A DNA stretch of 34,281 nt from assembly GCA_023393095.1 (NCBI GenBank), contig JAEWMT010000026.1, positions 1 to 34,281 of the forward strand, read 5' to 3'. Positions 8,455 to 15,604 of this stretch are shown here, piece by piece. The DNA is from Bacillota bacterium. GTDB taxonomy: Bacteria; Bacillota; Clostridia; Lachnospirales; Lachnospiraceae. How positions within the stretch are numbered: position 1 is the first letter of the stretch; the number at the start of each line of letters is the position of its first letter. The notes under the pieces were generated by a model. It worked only from the letters and a program-made list of their open reading frames with translations. It made no database searches and was not told the DNA's origin. Position numbers and translations under genes: made by a program.

Positions 8455-8625
8455 ATGGCTTATACAATTAGTGATGAATGTATTAGTTGCGGTGCTTGTG
8501 TCGGAGAATGCCCTACCGAATCTATTGCCGAAGGCGCAAGTCATTATGAAGTAAATCCCGATACATGTATAGATTGTGGTGCATGTGCAGATGCATGTCC
8601 TACTGCAGCTATTTCTGCTCAGTAA
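8455..8625 (+). CDS. 2[4Fe-4S] clostridial-type ferredoxin
   Basis: A 56-residue electron carrier: MAYTISDECISCGACVGE starts it, with cluster motifs CISCGACVGECP (residues 9-20) and CIDCGACADACP (38-49). This is the classical clostridial length and spacing, each motif being CxxCxxCxxxCP. It serves as a low-potential donor for hydrogenase, pyruvate:ferredoxin oxidoreductase and similar enzymes. AAAGGAGG is placed well before the ATG. It is monocistronic with a strong terminator at 8646-8687. Confidence 0.96.
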   Translation: MAYTISDECISCGACVGECPTESIAEGASHYEVNPDTCIDCGACADACPTAAISAQ

Positions 8626-8645
8626 TATACATATAGATGCGGATT

Positions 8646-8687
8646 AAAAAAGAATAGTTCCTGCAAAGCAGGAATTATTCTTTTTTT
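8646..8687. terminator. Bidirectional terminator between ferredoxin and MerR genes
   Basis: Stem of about 16 bp (AAAGAATAGTTCCTGC, loop AAA, with one G-U pair) followed by a run of seven T on the plus strand, and by a T-run on the minus strand from the A-run at 8646. Confidence 0.88.
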
Positions 8688-8772
8688 GTTAATAAAAAAC
8701 TATTATACGAAAGCAGATATTTTAAGACTATTCCTACAGAAAATTGCCTTTCTTATAGAACATACCTCTTTT

Positions 8773-9441
8773 CTAAATATAAACTTTATTTTTTTTAAAA
8801 AACTTTGATTTCTTTCTGTTTTTATCCATCGCCGCGGCTGCAGATAGCCTACTTTTTTGATACTCTCTTATTGTAGCATCAAATTTTTTATACCGTTCTT
8901 CTTCTTTTTCTTCTTGGATTTTCATTAGATAGTTCATTTCTCTTACAACACCTTCTGTTACATTTGTGCTGATTTCTTCAGATAGTGTACCGTTATTTTC
9001 TTTCAGCGCGTTAGAAATAATATGATTTAAAACCGCAGTAAACTGACCCATCTTTGTGTTAGCTTCCTGTTTGATTTCATGTCCTTCTTCATCCGTAATA
9101 AGGCTTGTCTCTTCTGCTTTTTCAGATTGCTTTCCTTCTCTAAACAATTCTATCACTTTATCCTCCTGTCCCTCCTTTAGATTGATTTCCGCAGTAGAAT
9201 CAGTTGAATCCGGCAAGTTTAAATTAGTTAGAAGCATCTTTATCGCTTTCAGCTGAAACCCTTGTTCTTTCAGATGTTTAACCTTCTTCAACAGCTCAAT
9301 ATCGGTTTCCTTGTAATATCTTTGATCCATTTCATTACGAGAAATCGGTAATCCAAGCTCCTTCTGCCAATATCTGAGAACATGGGACTCAACATCAACC
9401 TGTTTCGAAGCATCCGAAATCATATATCTAACTTCTTCCAC
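8773..9441 (-). CDS. MerR-family regulator with C-terminal coiled coil
   Basis: Residues 7-73 form the MerR winged helix (MISDASKQVDVESHVLRYW ... RYYKETDIELLKKVKHLKEQG). There is no effector domain or Cys ligand set. Instead there is an acidic linker (75-130), then a helical, charged region (135-200) and a basic tail (RKKSKFFKKNKV). This architecture is closer to RacA-like chromosome-binding MerR proteins than to metal or drug sensors; that is inference. Start is GTG, 8 bases after GGGAGG. It follows dnaB on the same strand after a terminator and is probably transcribed separately. Confidence 0.82.
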   Translation of the reverse strand: MEEVRYMISDASKQVDVESHVLRYWQKELGLPISRNEMDQRYYKETDIELLKKVKHLKEQGFQLKAIKMLLTNLNLPDSTDSTAEINLKEGQEDKVIELFREGKQSEKAEETSLITDEEGHEIKQEANTKMGQFTAVLNHIISNALKENNGTLSEEISTNVTEGVVREMNYLMKIQEEKEEERYKKFDATIREYQKSRLSAAAAMDKNRKKSKFFKKNKVYI

Positions 9442-9560
9442 ACGCTTGTCCTCCCTTATTATGTAGTTGTATTGTAATTATTTTCCACTTTTTACATTAT
9501 AGCATAGCAATCTTCAATTGCAATATACTTTCGTTATATTTCCATATAACTTATCGACAT

Positions 9561-9588
9561 AAAAAAAGGAAACCTCAAAGAAGGTTCC
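9561..9588 (-). terminator. Terminator of the gdpP-rplI-dnaB unit
   Basis: On the minus strand, GGAACCTT and AGGTTTCC pair with one bulge and are followed by seven T. Confidence 0.75.
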
Positions 9589-9624
9589 CCATTTCAACAA
9601 ATGTTACTTAATTGTAATATGCTC

Positions 9625-10953
9625 TTATCTCTCAAGATTAGCAAACTTCGTATATTGTGCCTGCCAAGCAAGCTTCACGGTACCAACTGGACCATTTCTT
9701 TGTTTACCAATAATTATCTCAGATACCCCAGGTTCCTCCGTATCACGATTATAATAATCATCACGGTAAATAAACATTACCACGTCGGCATCCTGCTCTA
9801 TCGCACCGGACTCTCGAAGGTCAGAAAGCATCGGACGCTTATCAGGACGCTGTTCCACGGCACGGCTTAACTGGGAAAGTGCGATTACAGGAACGTTAAT
9901 TTCCCTTGCCAAGGATTTTAACGATCTTGATATTTCTGAAATCTCCTGTTGTCTGGATTCTGATTTCTTGCTTCCCGTCATCAGCTGCAGATAATCTATG
10001 ACTACTAAGCCGAGATTCTTCTCAAGCTTTAGCTTTCTGCATTTCGATCGAAGTTCACTTACTGATATTGCCGAGGTATCGTCAATTACCAAATTGGAAT
10101 TTCCTACTGCTCTGGCACTTTCCATCAGGCTTGCCCATTCATCGCCCGATAGGGAACCAGTACGGATAGACTGAGAATCTACCCTTGAATTCATGGCCAG
10201 AATACGTTTTACTAATTGATCCTGTGACATTTCCAAGCTGAATACTACTGTAGTTACATTGGATTTTATGGCAACATATTCCGCGATATTAAGTACAAAT
10301 GCTGTCTTACCCATGGAAGGTCTTGCCGCTATCAGAATCAGGTCGGAGGGCTGAAGTCCTGCCATTTTATAATCCAGATCATAAAATCCTGTAGCAATAC
10401 CGGTTACACTTCCCTGATTCTTGGCAGCTGCCTCGATACTATCTATGGATCGTAGTACTACTTCCTTAATATCGGTAAATTCCTTGGTTCCGCGGTTTTG
10501 TACAATATCAAAAACCTGTTTCTCGGTCTTCTCCAGAATGCTGTCCAGTTTTTCTTTGTCAAGGTAACATTCATTTGCTGTCTCTTCCGTTACCTTTATC
10601 AGGCGGCGCAAGACCGCTTTATCTCTAACTATTTGTGCATAATACCTTATATTCGCAGAGGTTGGTACCGAAGTAACCAAATCCCTGATAAATTCGAGGC
10701 TACATATCTGCTGTGGTACATCCTTTTCCTTTAGGCGATCCTGCAGGGTAACCAGATCTACCGGTTTACCCTCATTATATATTTCTATCATAGTTTCAAA
10801 TAAAATGCTGTATTGTTTCTCGTAAAAATCGGATCCGGTTATTACTTCAGAGGCTGCAACAATGGCATCCCGGTCCATGATCATGGAACCGATAACAGAT
10901 TGCTCTGCTTCTGCACTATGCGGAAGTATTCTTTTGATTAACGCTTCATCCAT
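9625..10953 (-). CDS. dnaB: Replicative DNA helicase DnaB
   Basis: Hexameric helicase that unwinds DNA ahead of the replication fork and binds primase. Residues 8-110 are the N-terminal DnaB domain (PHSAEAEQSVIGSM). The RecA-like motor follows from about 180: Walker A ARPSMGKTAF (210-219), Walker B LGLVVIDYLQL, DLRESGAIEQDADVVMFIYR, and the C-terminal GKQRNGPVGTVKL with the arginine finger. The 442-residue length is typical and no intein is present. AAGGGGG precedes the ATG. It is the third gene of the conserved gdpP-rplI-dnaB block. Confidence 0.97.
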   Translation of the reverse strand: MDEALIKRILPHSAEAEQSVIGSMIMDRDAIVAASEVITGSDFYEKQYSILFETMIEIYNEGKPVDLVTLQDRLKEKDVPQQICSLEFIRDLVTSVPTSANIRYYAQIVRDKAVLRRLIKVTEETANECYLDKEKLDSILEKTEKQVFDIVQNRGTKEFTDIKEVVLRSIDSIEAAAKNQGSVTGIATGFYDLDYKMAGLQPSDLILIAARPSMGKTAFVLNIAEYVAIKSNVTTVVFSLEMSQDQLVKRILAMNSRVDSQSIRTGSLSGDEWASLMESARAVGNSNLVIDDTSAISVSELRSKCRKLKLEKNLGLVVIDYLQLMTGSKKSESRQQEISEISRSLKSLAREINVPVIALSQLSRAVEQRPDKRPMLSDLRESGAIEQDADVVMFIYRDDYYNRDTEEPGVSEIIIGKQRNGPVGTVKLAWQAQYTKFANLER

Positions 10954-10975
10954 TGGTATCCCCCTTTAGCTATGT

Positions 10976-11166
10976 ACTGTTGCTTGTAATATATTGAGAT
11001 TTCAAGAAAGTATTATCCTTATCTTCTGAATTCTTACGCTCCGCTGGCACCAGTACTACCTATTGTATTAGCAGGCAGCTACTGACAGGTATATAGCATT
11101 GCTACAGAGCTCATAAGACAAGGATAACACTTTCTCGAAATCAATCTACTCATCGTAAGCAACAGT
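10976..11166. repeat. Long imperfect palindrome between rplI and dnaB
   Basis: Outer arms of about 50 bases are complementary with scattered mismatches: the left begins ACTGTTGCTT and contains AAGAAAGTATTATCCTTATC; the right contains GATAACACTTTCTCGAAATC and ends AAGCAACAGT. The roughly 90-base centre has weaker internal stems. It fills the gap and would form a large stem in the operon transcript just before the dnaB ribosome site. Confidence 0.75.
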
Positions 11167-11183
11167 GTCTTATCTACTTTACT

Positions 11184-11630
11184 TTAGATCGCTTCGACCT
11201 TGACCTTCATCTCCGCGGTTACCTTTGGATGCAGCTTAACTGGCACGGTATAGGATCCGGCGTTTTTGATGGGATCGTTTAGTAGCAGCTTCTTTTTATC
11301 AAGATCAAGGCCGTATTGTTCTTTTACGGCAGCTGCTATTTCCTTTGTGGAGACTGATCCAAAAGTCTTACCACCTTCGCCTGCTTTCACGGTAACCTTA
11401 ACCGTAAGCTCTTCTAACTTCTTCGCCTGTACTTTGGCCTCTTCTAGAATTTCTTTTTGTCTCTTTTCCTCTGCTGCCTTTTGCATATTTAAATCATATA
11501 GGTTCTGCTTCGTCGCTTCTAATCCTAGCTTTTTAGGAAGAATAAAGTTCCTTGCATAACCATCATTCACCTTAACAATCTCACCCTTTTTACCAAGTGA
11601 TTTTACATCTTGTATTAATATGATTTCCAT
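11184..11630 (-). CDS. rplI: 50S ribosomal protein L9
   Basis: Binds 23S rRNA at the base of the L1 stalk. The full length (148) is present, with the N-terminal domain MEIILIQDVKSLGKKGEIV, the family signature region GYARNFILPKKLGLEAT, a long connecting helix (45-75) and the C-terminal domain. TGGAGG precedes the ATG, and a GC-rich hairpin (CCGCC/GGCGG, about 11643-11660) stands just upstream. It lies between gdpP and dnaB as in many Firmicutes. Confidence 0.97.
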   Translation of the reverse strand: MEIILIQDVKSLGKKGEIVKVNDGYARNFILPKKLGLEATKQNLYDLNMQKAAEEKRQKEILEEAKVQAKKLEELTVKVTVKAGEGGKTFGSVSTKEIAAAVKEQYGLDLDKKKLLLNDPIKNAGSYTVPVKLHPKVTAEMKVKVEAI

Positions 11631-11700
11631 ATAACCTCCATTCCGCCGCTTCGTGGCGGCTATATCATTAATTTAAACCGTATGTTAGTAATGTATTTAT

Positions 11701-11811
11701 AAGGTTTGGGTGTCATAAGTCATCTATACGTTAAATCAATGAATATGAGTGCATATATATACACTCATATTCATCTTATTACAAAAATCTGACTTAAGAT
11801 ACCAAAACCTT
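11701..11811. repeat. Palindromic element abutting the gdpP stop codon
   Basis: Arms 11701-11722 (AAGGTTTGGGTGTCATAAGT...) and 11790-11811 are complementary with four or five mismatches. Inside is a perfect 11-bp hairpin, GAATATGAGTG/CACTCATATTC (11741-11772). The right arm touches the gdpP stop. Arm sequence GGGTGT(C)ATAAGTCA is shared with 21089-21150. Confidence 0.75.
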
Positions 11812-13871
11812 TATAATTCACCCTCTGCATACATAGTATCCAGAGTCCTTTTGATTTTCTGGATTGCTTCATCAATCGTGGTGTTTTCTAACTGTGTTCC
11901 AGCAACACTAAGATGCCCGCCTCCACCAAGCTTCTCCATAATTACTTGAACATTAACCTCGTCGATTGATCTGGCGCTGATATATATGATGTCATTATAT
12001 TCTGTAAGTACAAAAGTTGCCTTTATGTCAGTAATGTTAAGAAGTTCGTTGGCAACCTGAGCACCGAGAATCATAGGACTGTCCACATCGGGTCCGGCAC
12101 ATACTGCTATTGCATAGTGGTTTTGATAAATTTCGGTACTGCTAATTGCATCTGCTTTGATTTTATAATCTGACATCTCGCTGCGGAAGCATTTTCGAAT
12201 TCTTGTTACATCAGCACCACTTCTTCTTAGATATGCAGCTGCTTCAAATGTTCTTACTCCGGCCTTTGTCAGAAAATTATTGGTATCAATCATAATACCC
12301 GCATATAAGGCATCCGCTTCAAGTTGCTTCAGTTTTAAGTTATCTCCGATATATTGCATAATTTCTGCAATCATTTCACTAGTAGAAGAAGCATATGGTT
12401 CTACATAGGAAAGTACAGCCGTATCAATTGCCTCCTTATTCTGTCTGTGATGGTCAAAGACCACAACTGTTTTCGTATATTCCAATAATTCCTTGCATTC
12501 TAGATAACTGGTACGATTAACATCAACAATAACCAGAAGGGTATTTGCATCCGTCAATTCCTTTGCCTTATCATTTTTTAAAAACATATCCTCTTCATAA
12601 TCCGGATTCCCTACAAATTTATTCATCAACGGTCGAAGGGACGAGGTAACTTCATTTATTACGATATGTGCCTTTTTGTTAAAAGATTTTGCAATCCGGT
12701 ATACTCCGATTGCCGCACCAAAGGAATCAACATCACCAATTTTATGACCCATGATAATAATCTTGTCTTTTGCTTCTATAAATTCACGAAATGCATGAGC
12801 CTTAACCCTTGCTTTTACACGGGTATTTTTTTCAACTGAAATACTCTTGCCTCCATAGTACGATATCTTGTCATTATCCTTAATAACCACCTGATCTCCG
12901 CCTCTGCCAAGTGCTAAATCAATTGCTGCTCTTGCAAATTCGTAACCGCTAAGATAAGTTGCTGCATTCACTCCTAGACCGATACTGATGGTTACTGCCA
13001 TTTCATTACCGATATTAACGTTGCGAACCTCTTCTAATATGGAAAATTTATTAGACTGAAGTACCGGAAGATATTTTTGTTTGAAAACAAAGATATACTT
13101 GTCCTTTTCAAGCTTCTTAATAATAGCATCAATACTCTGCATGTATTTATTAATCTTCCTGTCTACTAATGCCGTAAGTAAGGAGCGCCTTACTTCATCA
13201 ATACTGTCCAAGGCCTCCTCATAATTGTCAATATACAGCAGACCTGTAATTAGCTTTTGCTCCTTGTTTTCCTTCAGCAGAGATGTTATCTCAGTTTCAT
13301 CATAAAGGTAGATTGCAATCAGTGCATTAGCATCATTCCATGCGCCTTCTTCATCATAAAAAGTTGTCACCGATTCCTCATCAAAATCGGGAGCAACTAC
13401 CTTACGAAGAACCACATTATAATAACGGTCATGGAACACTAGGTGCAATTCTTCATCCTTTTCCTGTTTTGGCAATTTATCTGCAGTGATTTCAGGAAAT
13501 ACATTGGAAATGGAGCGTCTGGCTATTGATTTCTCCTGAATAACATCCATAAATTCATCATTTCCCCACTGCATTTTCCCTTCCAGGTCAAGAATTGCAT
13601 AGGGAAGATGAAGTTCCTTCAAAAGCTTTTTTTGAACCTGTCCATAATCCATGGCATACCTGACCAGCTCAGCCGCTATCTTGTTACTCTTAGAGCAATA
13701 TAATGCTACTGCCATGGCGAAATAAATGATAGTAAAGCCGGTACAAATAAGTGCCGCCCATTTATCAATAACGTATATAATCAAATCCATGCCTAGTAAT
13801 AGCACTGTAAGGAAAACAGGCCATAACAGATAAATTCTTAAGGCACCTCTAAGCTTCAGTTTACGACTCAT
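11811..13871 (-). CDS. gdpP: Cyclic-di-AMP phosphodiesterase GdpP
   Basis: Membrane-bound enzyme that hydrolyses c-di-AMP to pApA, controlling potassium and osmotic homeostasis and wall stress. Two transmembrane segments lie at about 15-55, followed by a PAS-like domain (80-170), a degenerate GGDEF domain (185-330), then DHH and DHHA1 domains. DHH metal motifs are visible: GHKIGDVDSFGAA, VIVDVNR and VFDHHRQ; the DHHA1 motif is GGGGHLSVAGT near the end. The frame is open 63 codons further upstream, but that stretch is hairpin DNA. The ATG at 13871 (MSRKLKLRG) has AAGGAG 9 bases upstream and gives the normal 686-residue protein. Confidence 0.94.
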   Translation of the reverse strand: MSRKLKLRGALRIYLLWPVFLTVLLLGMDLIIYVIDKWAALICTGFTIIYFAMAVALYCSKSNKIAAELVRYAMDYGQVQKKLLKELHLPYAILDLEGKMQWGNDEFMDVIQEKSIARRSISNVFPEITADKLPKQEKDEELHLVFHDRYYNVVLRKVVAPDFDEESVTTFYDEEGAWNDANALIAIYLYDETEITSLLKENKEQKLITGLLYIDNYEEALDSIDEVRRSLLTALVDRKINKYMQSIDAIIKKLEKDKYIFVFKQKYLPVLQSNKFSILEEVRNVNIGNEMAVTISIGLGVNAATYLSGYEFARAAIDLALGRGGDQVVIKDNDKISYYGGKSISVEKNTRVKARVKAHAFREFIEAKDKIIIMGHKIGDVDSFGAAIGVYRIAKSFNKKAHIVINEVTSSLRPLMNKFVGNPDYEEDMFLKNDKAKELTDANTLLVIVDVNRTSYLECKELLEYTKTVVVFDHHRQNKEAIDTAVLSYVEPYASSTSEMIAEIMQYIGDNLKLKQLEADALYAGIMIDTNNFLTKAGVRTFEAAAYLRRSGADVTRIRKCFRSEMSDYKIKADAISSTEIYQNHYAIAVCAGPDVDSPMILGAQVANELLNITDIKATFVLTEYNDIIYISARSIDEVNVQVIMEKLGGGGHLSVAGTQLENTTIDEAIQKIKRTLDTMYAEGEL

Positions 13872-13941
13872 GACCAAGGACTCCTTATTAAGATATACGG
13901 GAAAAGCATAGCCTCGTGTGTTCGAGGCTTGGGATGCTAAC

Positions 13942-14100
13942 ATGTACGGGATAGGTGATGTTTCAAATGCTGGATAGGCAAAGCTCACGAACTCCGTTCG
14001 TGAGCTCGCGTTGCGCGGTTTGATAATACCATGACAGATTGGAAGAATAAATTCTTCCAATCTGTCATGGTATTATCAAACCTTTGCCTATCTCGTACAT
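13942..14100. repeat. Nested palindrome cluster upstream of gdpP
   Basis: Four nested or adjacent inverted repeats occur: ATGTACGGGATAG (13942-13954) with 14088-14100; GATAGGCAAAG (13973-13983) with 14082-14092; a perfect 11-bp hairpin AGCTCACGAAC/GTTCGTGAGCT (13982-14006); and a perfect stem of 32 bp with only AA between the arms (14017-14048 and 14051-14082). The whole can fold as one cruciform-like structure lying in the gdpP leader. It is GC-richer than its surroundings. Confidence 0.85.
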
Positions 14101-14255
14101 TATAACATTAACCACACTTATTTGGAAGATAGATTTTCATTATCAGGAAATTGAATTTATTGTTAATCAGTATAATAATCACCTGTGAATGGAAATATCT
14201 ATGTACTGGTAATTTTTGTTGAGTTTCTTATTTCACAATTTATGTATATAAGAAG

Positions 14256-14411
14256 TTATTTACCTTTGTACTTAATCATATACTTCCCTCTAAAGTTTTT
14301 ACAGATTACTTTAACCACATAAATACCATCCTCATCAAACTTTACCAGCTCGGAATATTTTTTATTAGTTTTAAAATTCTTTATTACTGATCTAGATAAC
14401 TCCGTCCCCAT
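14256..14411 (-). CDS. Possible 51-residue protein or gene remnant overlapping the HxlR 3' end
   Basis: The frame reads naturally in its last 35 codons: KKYSELVKFDEDGIYVVKV, then ICKNFRGKYMIKYKGK and TAA. It begins ATGGGGACG inside the last codons of the HxlR gene, with no ribosome site, so it would depend on coupled translation or be the tail of a lost gene. No family recognised. Confidence 0.3.
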   Translation of the reverse strand: MGTELSRSVIKNFKTNKKYSELVKFDEDGIYVVKVICKNFRGKYMIKYKGK

Positions 14412-14701
14412 TCACACATTGCATTTAATACCGGATTGAAACTTTTACCCAGTTCCGATAATGAATACTCTACTTTCGGTGGAACTACAGGATAAACAGT
14501 TCTAATGATCAGGCCATCCTCCTCCAGGTCTCTCAGCTGCTGTGAGAGCATTTTCTGGGTTGCTTTTGGAATCAGCCGATTCAGTTCACTAAAACGCAGA
14601 GTGGAATGCATCAGATGCCATAGGATTAATGATTTGTATTTTCCTCCGATAAGATCTACCGTAGCCTCAACAGGACACGTATACTCGCTGGGATTTTTCA
14701 T
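14384..14701 (-). CDS. HxlR-family transcriptional regulator
   Basis: A 105-residue winged-helix regulator of the HxlR/YodB/HypR group. Characteristic motifs are CPVEATVDLIGGKYKSLILW (9-28), LRFSELNRLIPKATQKMLSQ (35-54) and LRDLEEDGLI. The only Cys in the first helix, C9, is in the position where YodB-type members sense quinones or disulfide stress (family knowledge; not shown here). AAAGGA precedes the ATG. Two TACTATTTGTA-like boxes lie upstream. Such regulators usually control a nearby oxidoreductase; the only local candidate is the nitroreductase remnant on the opposite strand. Confidence 0.92.
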   Translation of the reverse strand: MKNPSEYTCPVEATVDLIGGKYKSLILWHLMHSTLRFSELNRLIPKATQKMLSQQLRDLEEDGLIIRTVYPVVPPKVEYSLSELGKSFNPVLNAMCEWGRSYLDQ

Positions 14702-14721
14702 AATTAATTCCTTTCTGTATA

Positions 14722-14755
14722 CTTACTATTTGTATAGTACATTACTATTTTGTAG
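14722..14755. promoter_or_regulatory. Repeated operator-like boxes upstream of the HxlR gene
   Basis: TTACTATTTGTA and TTACTATTTTGTA stand about 19 bases apart; the first is part of the inverted repeat TACTA-N6-TAGTA (14724-14739). The placement just before the HxlR ribosome site suggests autoregulation. Confidence 0.5.
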
Positions 14756-14856
14756 GTACTTGTTAACTTGATATTCTTTGTTATAGTTATACCATGATTG
14801 GTTGGGTTTAACAATATATGTAATGGAAGGAATGAATTAATCTATGGATTCTTTAT

Positions 14857-14940
14857 CTTTGGCGAAGAAGCGATATTCCTGATCATTACGAAATAGAGAA
14901 TGTACTTGCGGTTGGTTATCCTGATCAAGAGACAATTTAA
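14857..14940 (+). pseudogene. C-terminal remnant of a nitroreductase-family gene
   Basis: The plus-strand frame ending in TAA at 14938-14940 reads DIPDHYEIENVLAVGYPDQE, then TI. This matches the usual nitroreductase C-terminus (IPE.YE....ALGYPDE). Upstream codons soon lose similarity and a TGA at about 14833 closes the frame, so only the tail survives. It stands beside an HxlR regulator, a typical partner, suggesting the target gene was deleted. Assignment rests on about 20 residues. Confidence 0.5.
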
Positions 14941-14961
14941 AAATATTTTAAATTGTCTCTT
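14927..14961 (+). terminator. Perfect AT-rich hairpin after the nitroreductase remnant
   Basis: Arms AAGAGACAATTTAAAA and TTTTAAATTGTCTCTT (16 bp) with loop ATA, overlapping the remnant's stop codon. It probably was the terminator of the lost gene, and now abuts the next promoter's -35. Confidence 0.6.
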
Positions 14962-15005
14962 GACAAGTTAGCAGTCGCTAACTATAATAGTGAGCAACTG
15001 CTAAC
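14960..15005 (+). promoter_or_regulatory. Consensus promoter with two TetR operators
   Basis: TTGACA (14960-14965), 17-base spacer, TATAAT (14983-14988): a perfect sigma-A match. The spacer holds GTTAGCAGTCGCTAAC (14967-14982). After the -10, 14990-15005 holds its near copy in reverse, GTGAGCAACTGCTAAC. Binding at either site would block polymerase. Confidence 0.85.
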
Positions 15006-15028
15006 CTTTATAAAGTTGAGAGGTAAAT

Positions 15029-15604
15029 ATGACAACGAAAGAAAGAATACTACTTGAATCCATGAAGCTCTTTTCAATTCGGGGCTTTGACTCGGTATCT
15101 GTGCGAAGCATCGCAAGTGAAGTCGGTGTACAAAATAGTGCATTATATAAGCATTATAAAAGTAAGCAGGCTATTTTTGATGCCATCGTTACAGAATCTG
15201 AGGAACGCTTTTTAAAAAAGTATGAAGAAATGAGTTCTTATGAGTTAAAAACGCCGCAAGATTTAGTAGAAATGTTAATGAAAATGTTTTTCTATCAGAC
15301 AAAGGATGCCTGGATCACAATGTTTCGAAGAATGCTGATGCTGGAAATGTTTAAGAACCCCCATATGGCAGCGGTATATAAGAAAATATTCATTGATATG
15401 CCATTACAGCGCCAAAAGCTTATTTTTGACTCACTGATTTCTACAGGTGTTCTTCGTGATGAAAATGCCGAAGTTATGTCTCTTGAATTATATGCACCAT
15501 TTTTCTTATACCACGCTGTTGATGAAGATCCTCAGAGATTGGAGCCATTACTTCGCAGGCATATTTTAAATTTTCTTAATAATTATATGGAGGATGGAAA
15601 ATGA
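15029..15604 (+). CDS. TetR-family repressor of the RnfC-like operon
   Basis: 191 residues. The N-terminal helix-turn-helix (residues 3-48) reads TKERILLESMKLFSIRGFDS, then VSVRSIASEVGVQNSALYKHYKSK, in the family pattern. The C-terminal ligand domain (55-185) is unassigned. GAGAGG precedes the ATG. Two operator-like palindromes overlap its promoter, so it probably represses its own operon. Its stop overlaps the start of the next gene (ATGA), so the three genes 15029-17258 form one operon. The ligand cannot be told. Confidence 0.92.
   Translation: MTTKERILLESMKLFSIRGFDSVSVRSIASEVGVQNSALYKHYKSKQAIFDAIVTESEERFLKKYEEMSSYELKTPQDLVEMLMKMFFYQTKDAWITMFRRMLMLEMFKNPHMAAVYKKIFIDMPLQRQKLIFDSLISTGVLRDENAEVMSLELYAPFFLYHAVDEDPQRLEPLLRRHILNFLNNYMEDGK

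Noticed and set aside
11811..14060. Longer GdpP with 63 extra N-terminal residues
   Set aside because: The extra part is translated hairpin DNA, has no ribosome site, and the ATG at 13871 has a good one.
14969..15005. Operator repeats as a CRISPR or iteron array
   Set aside because: Only two copies, placed around a promoter -10; a TetR site explains them.
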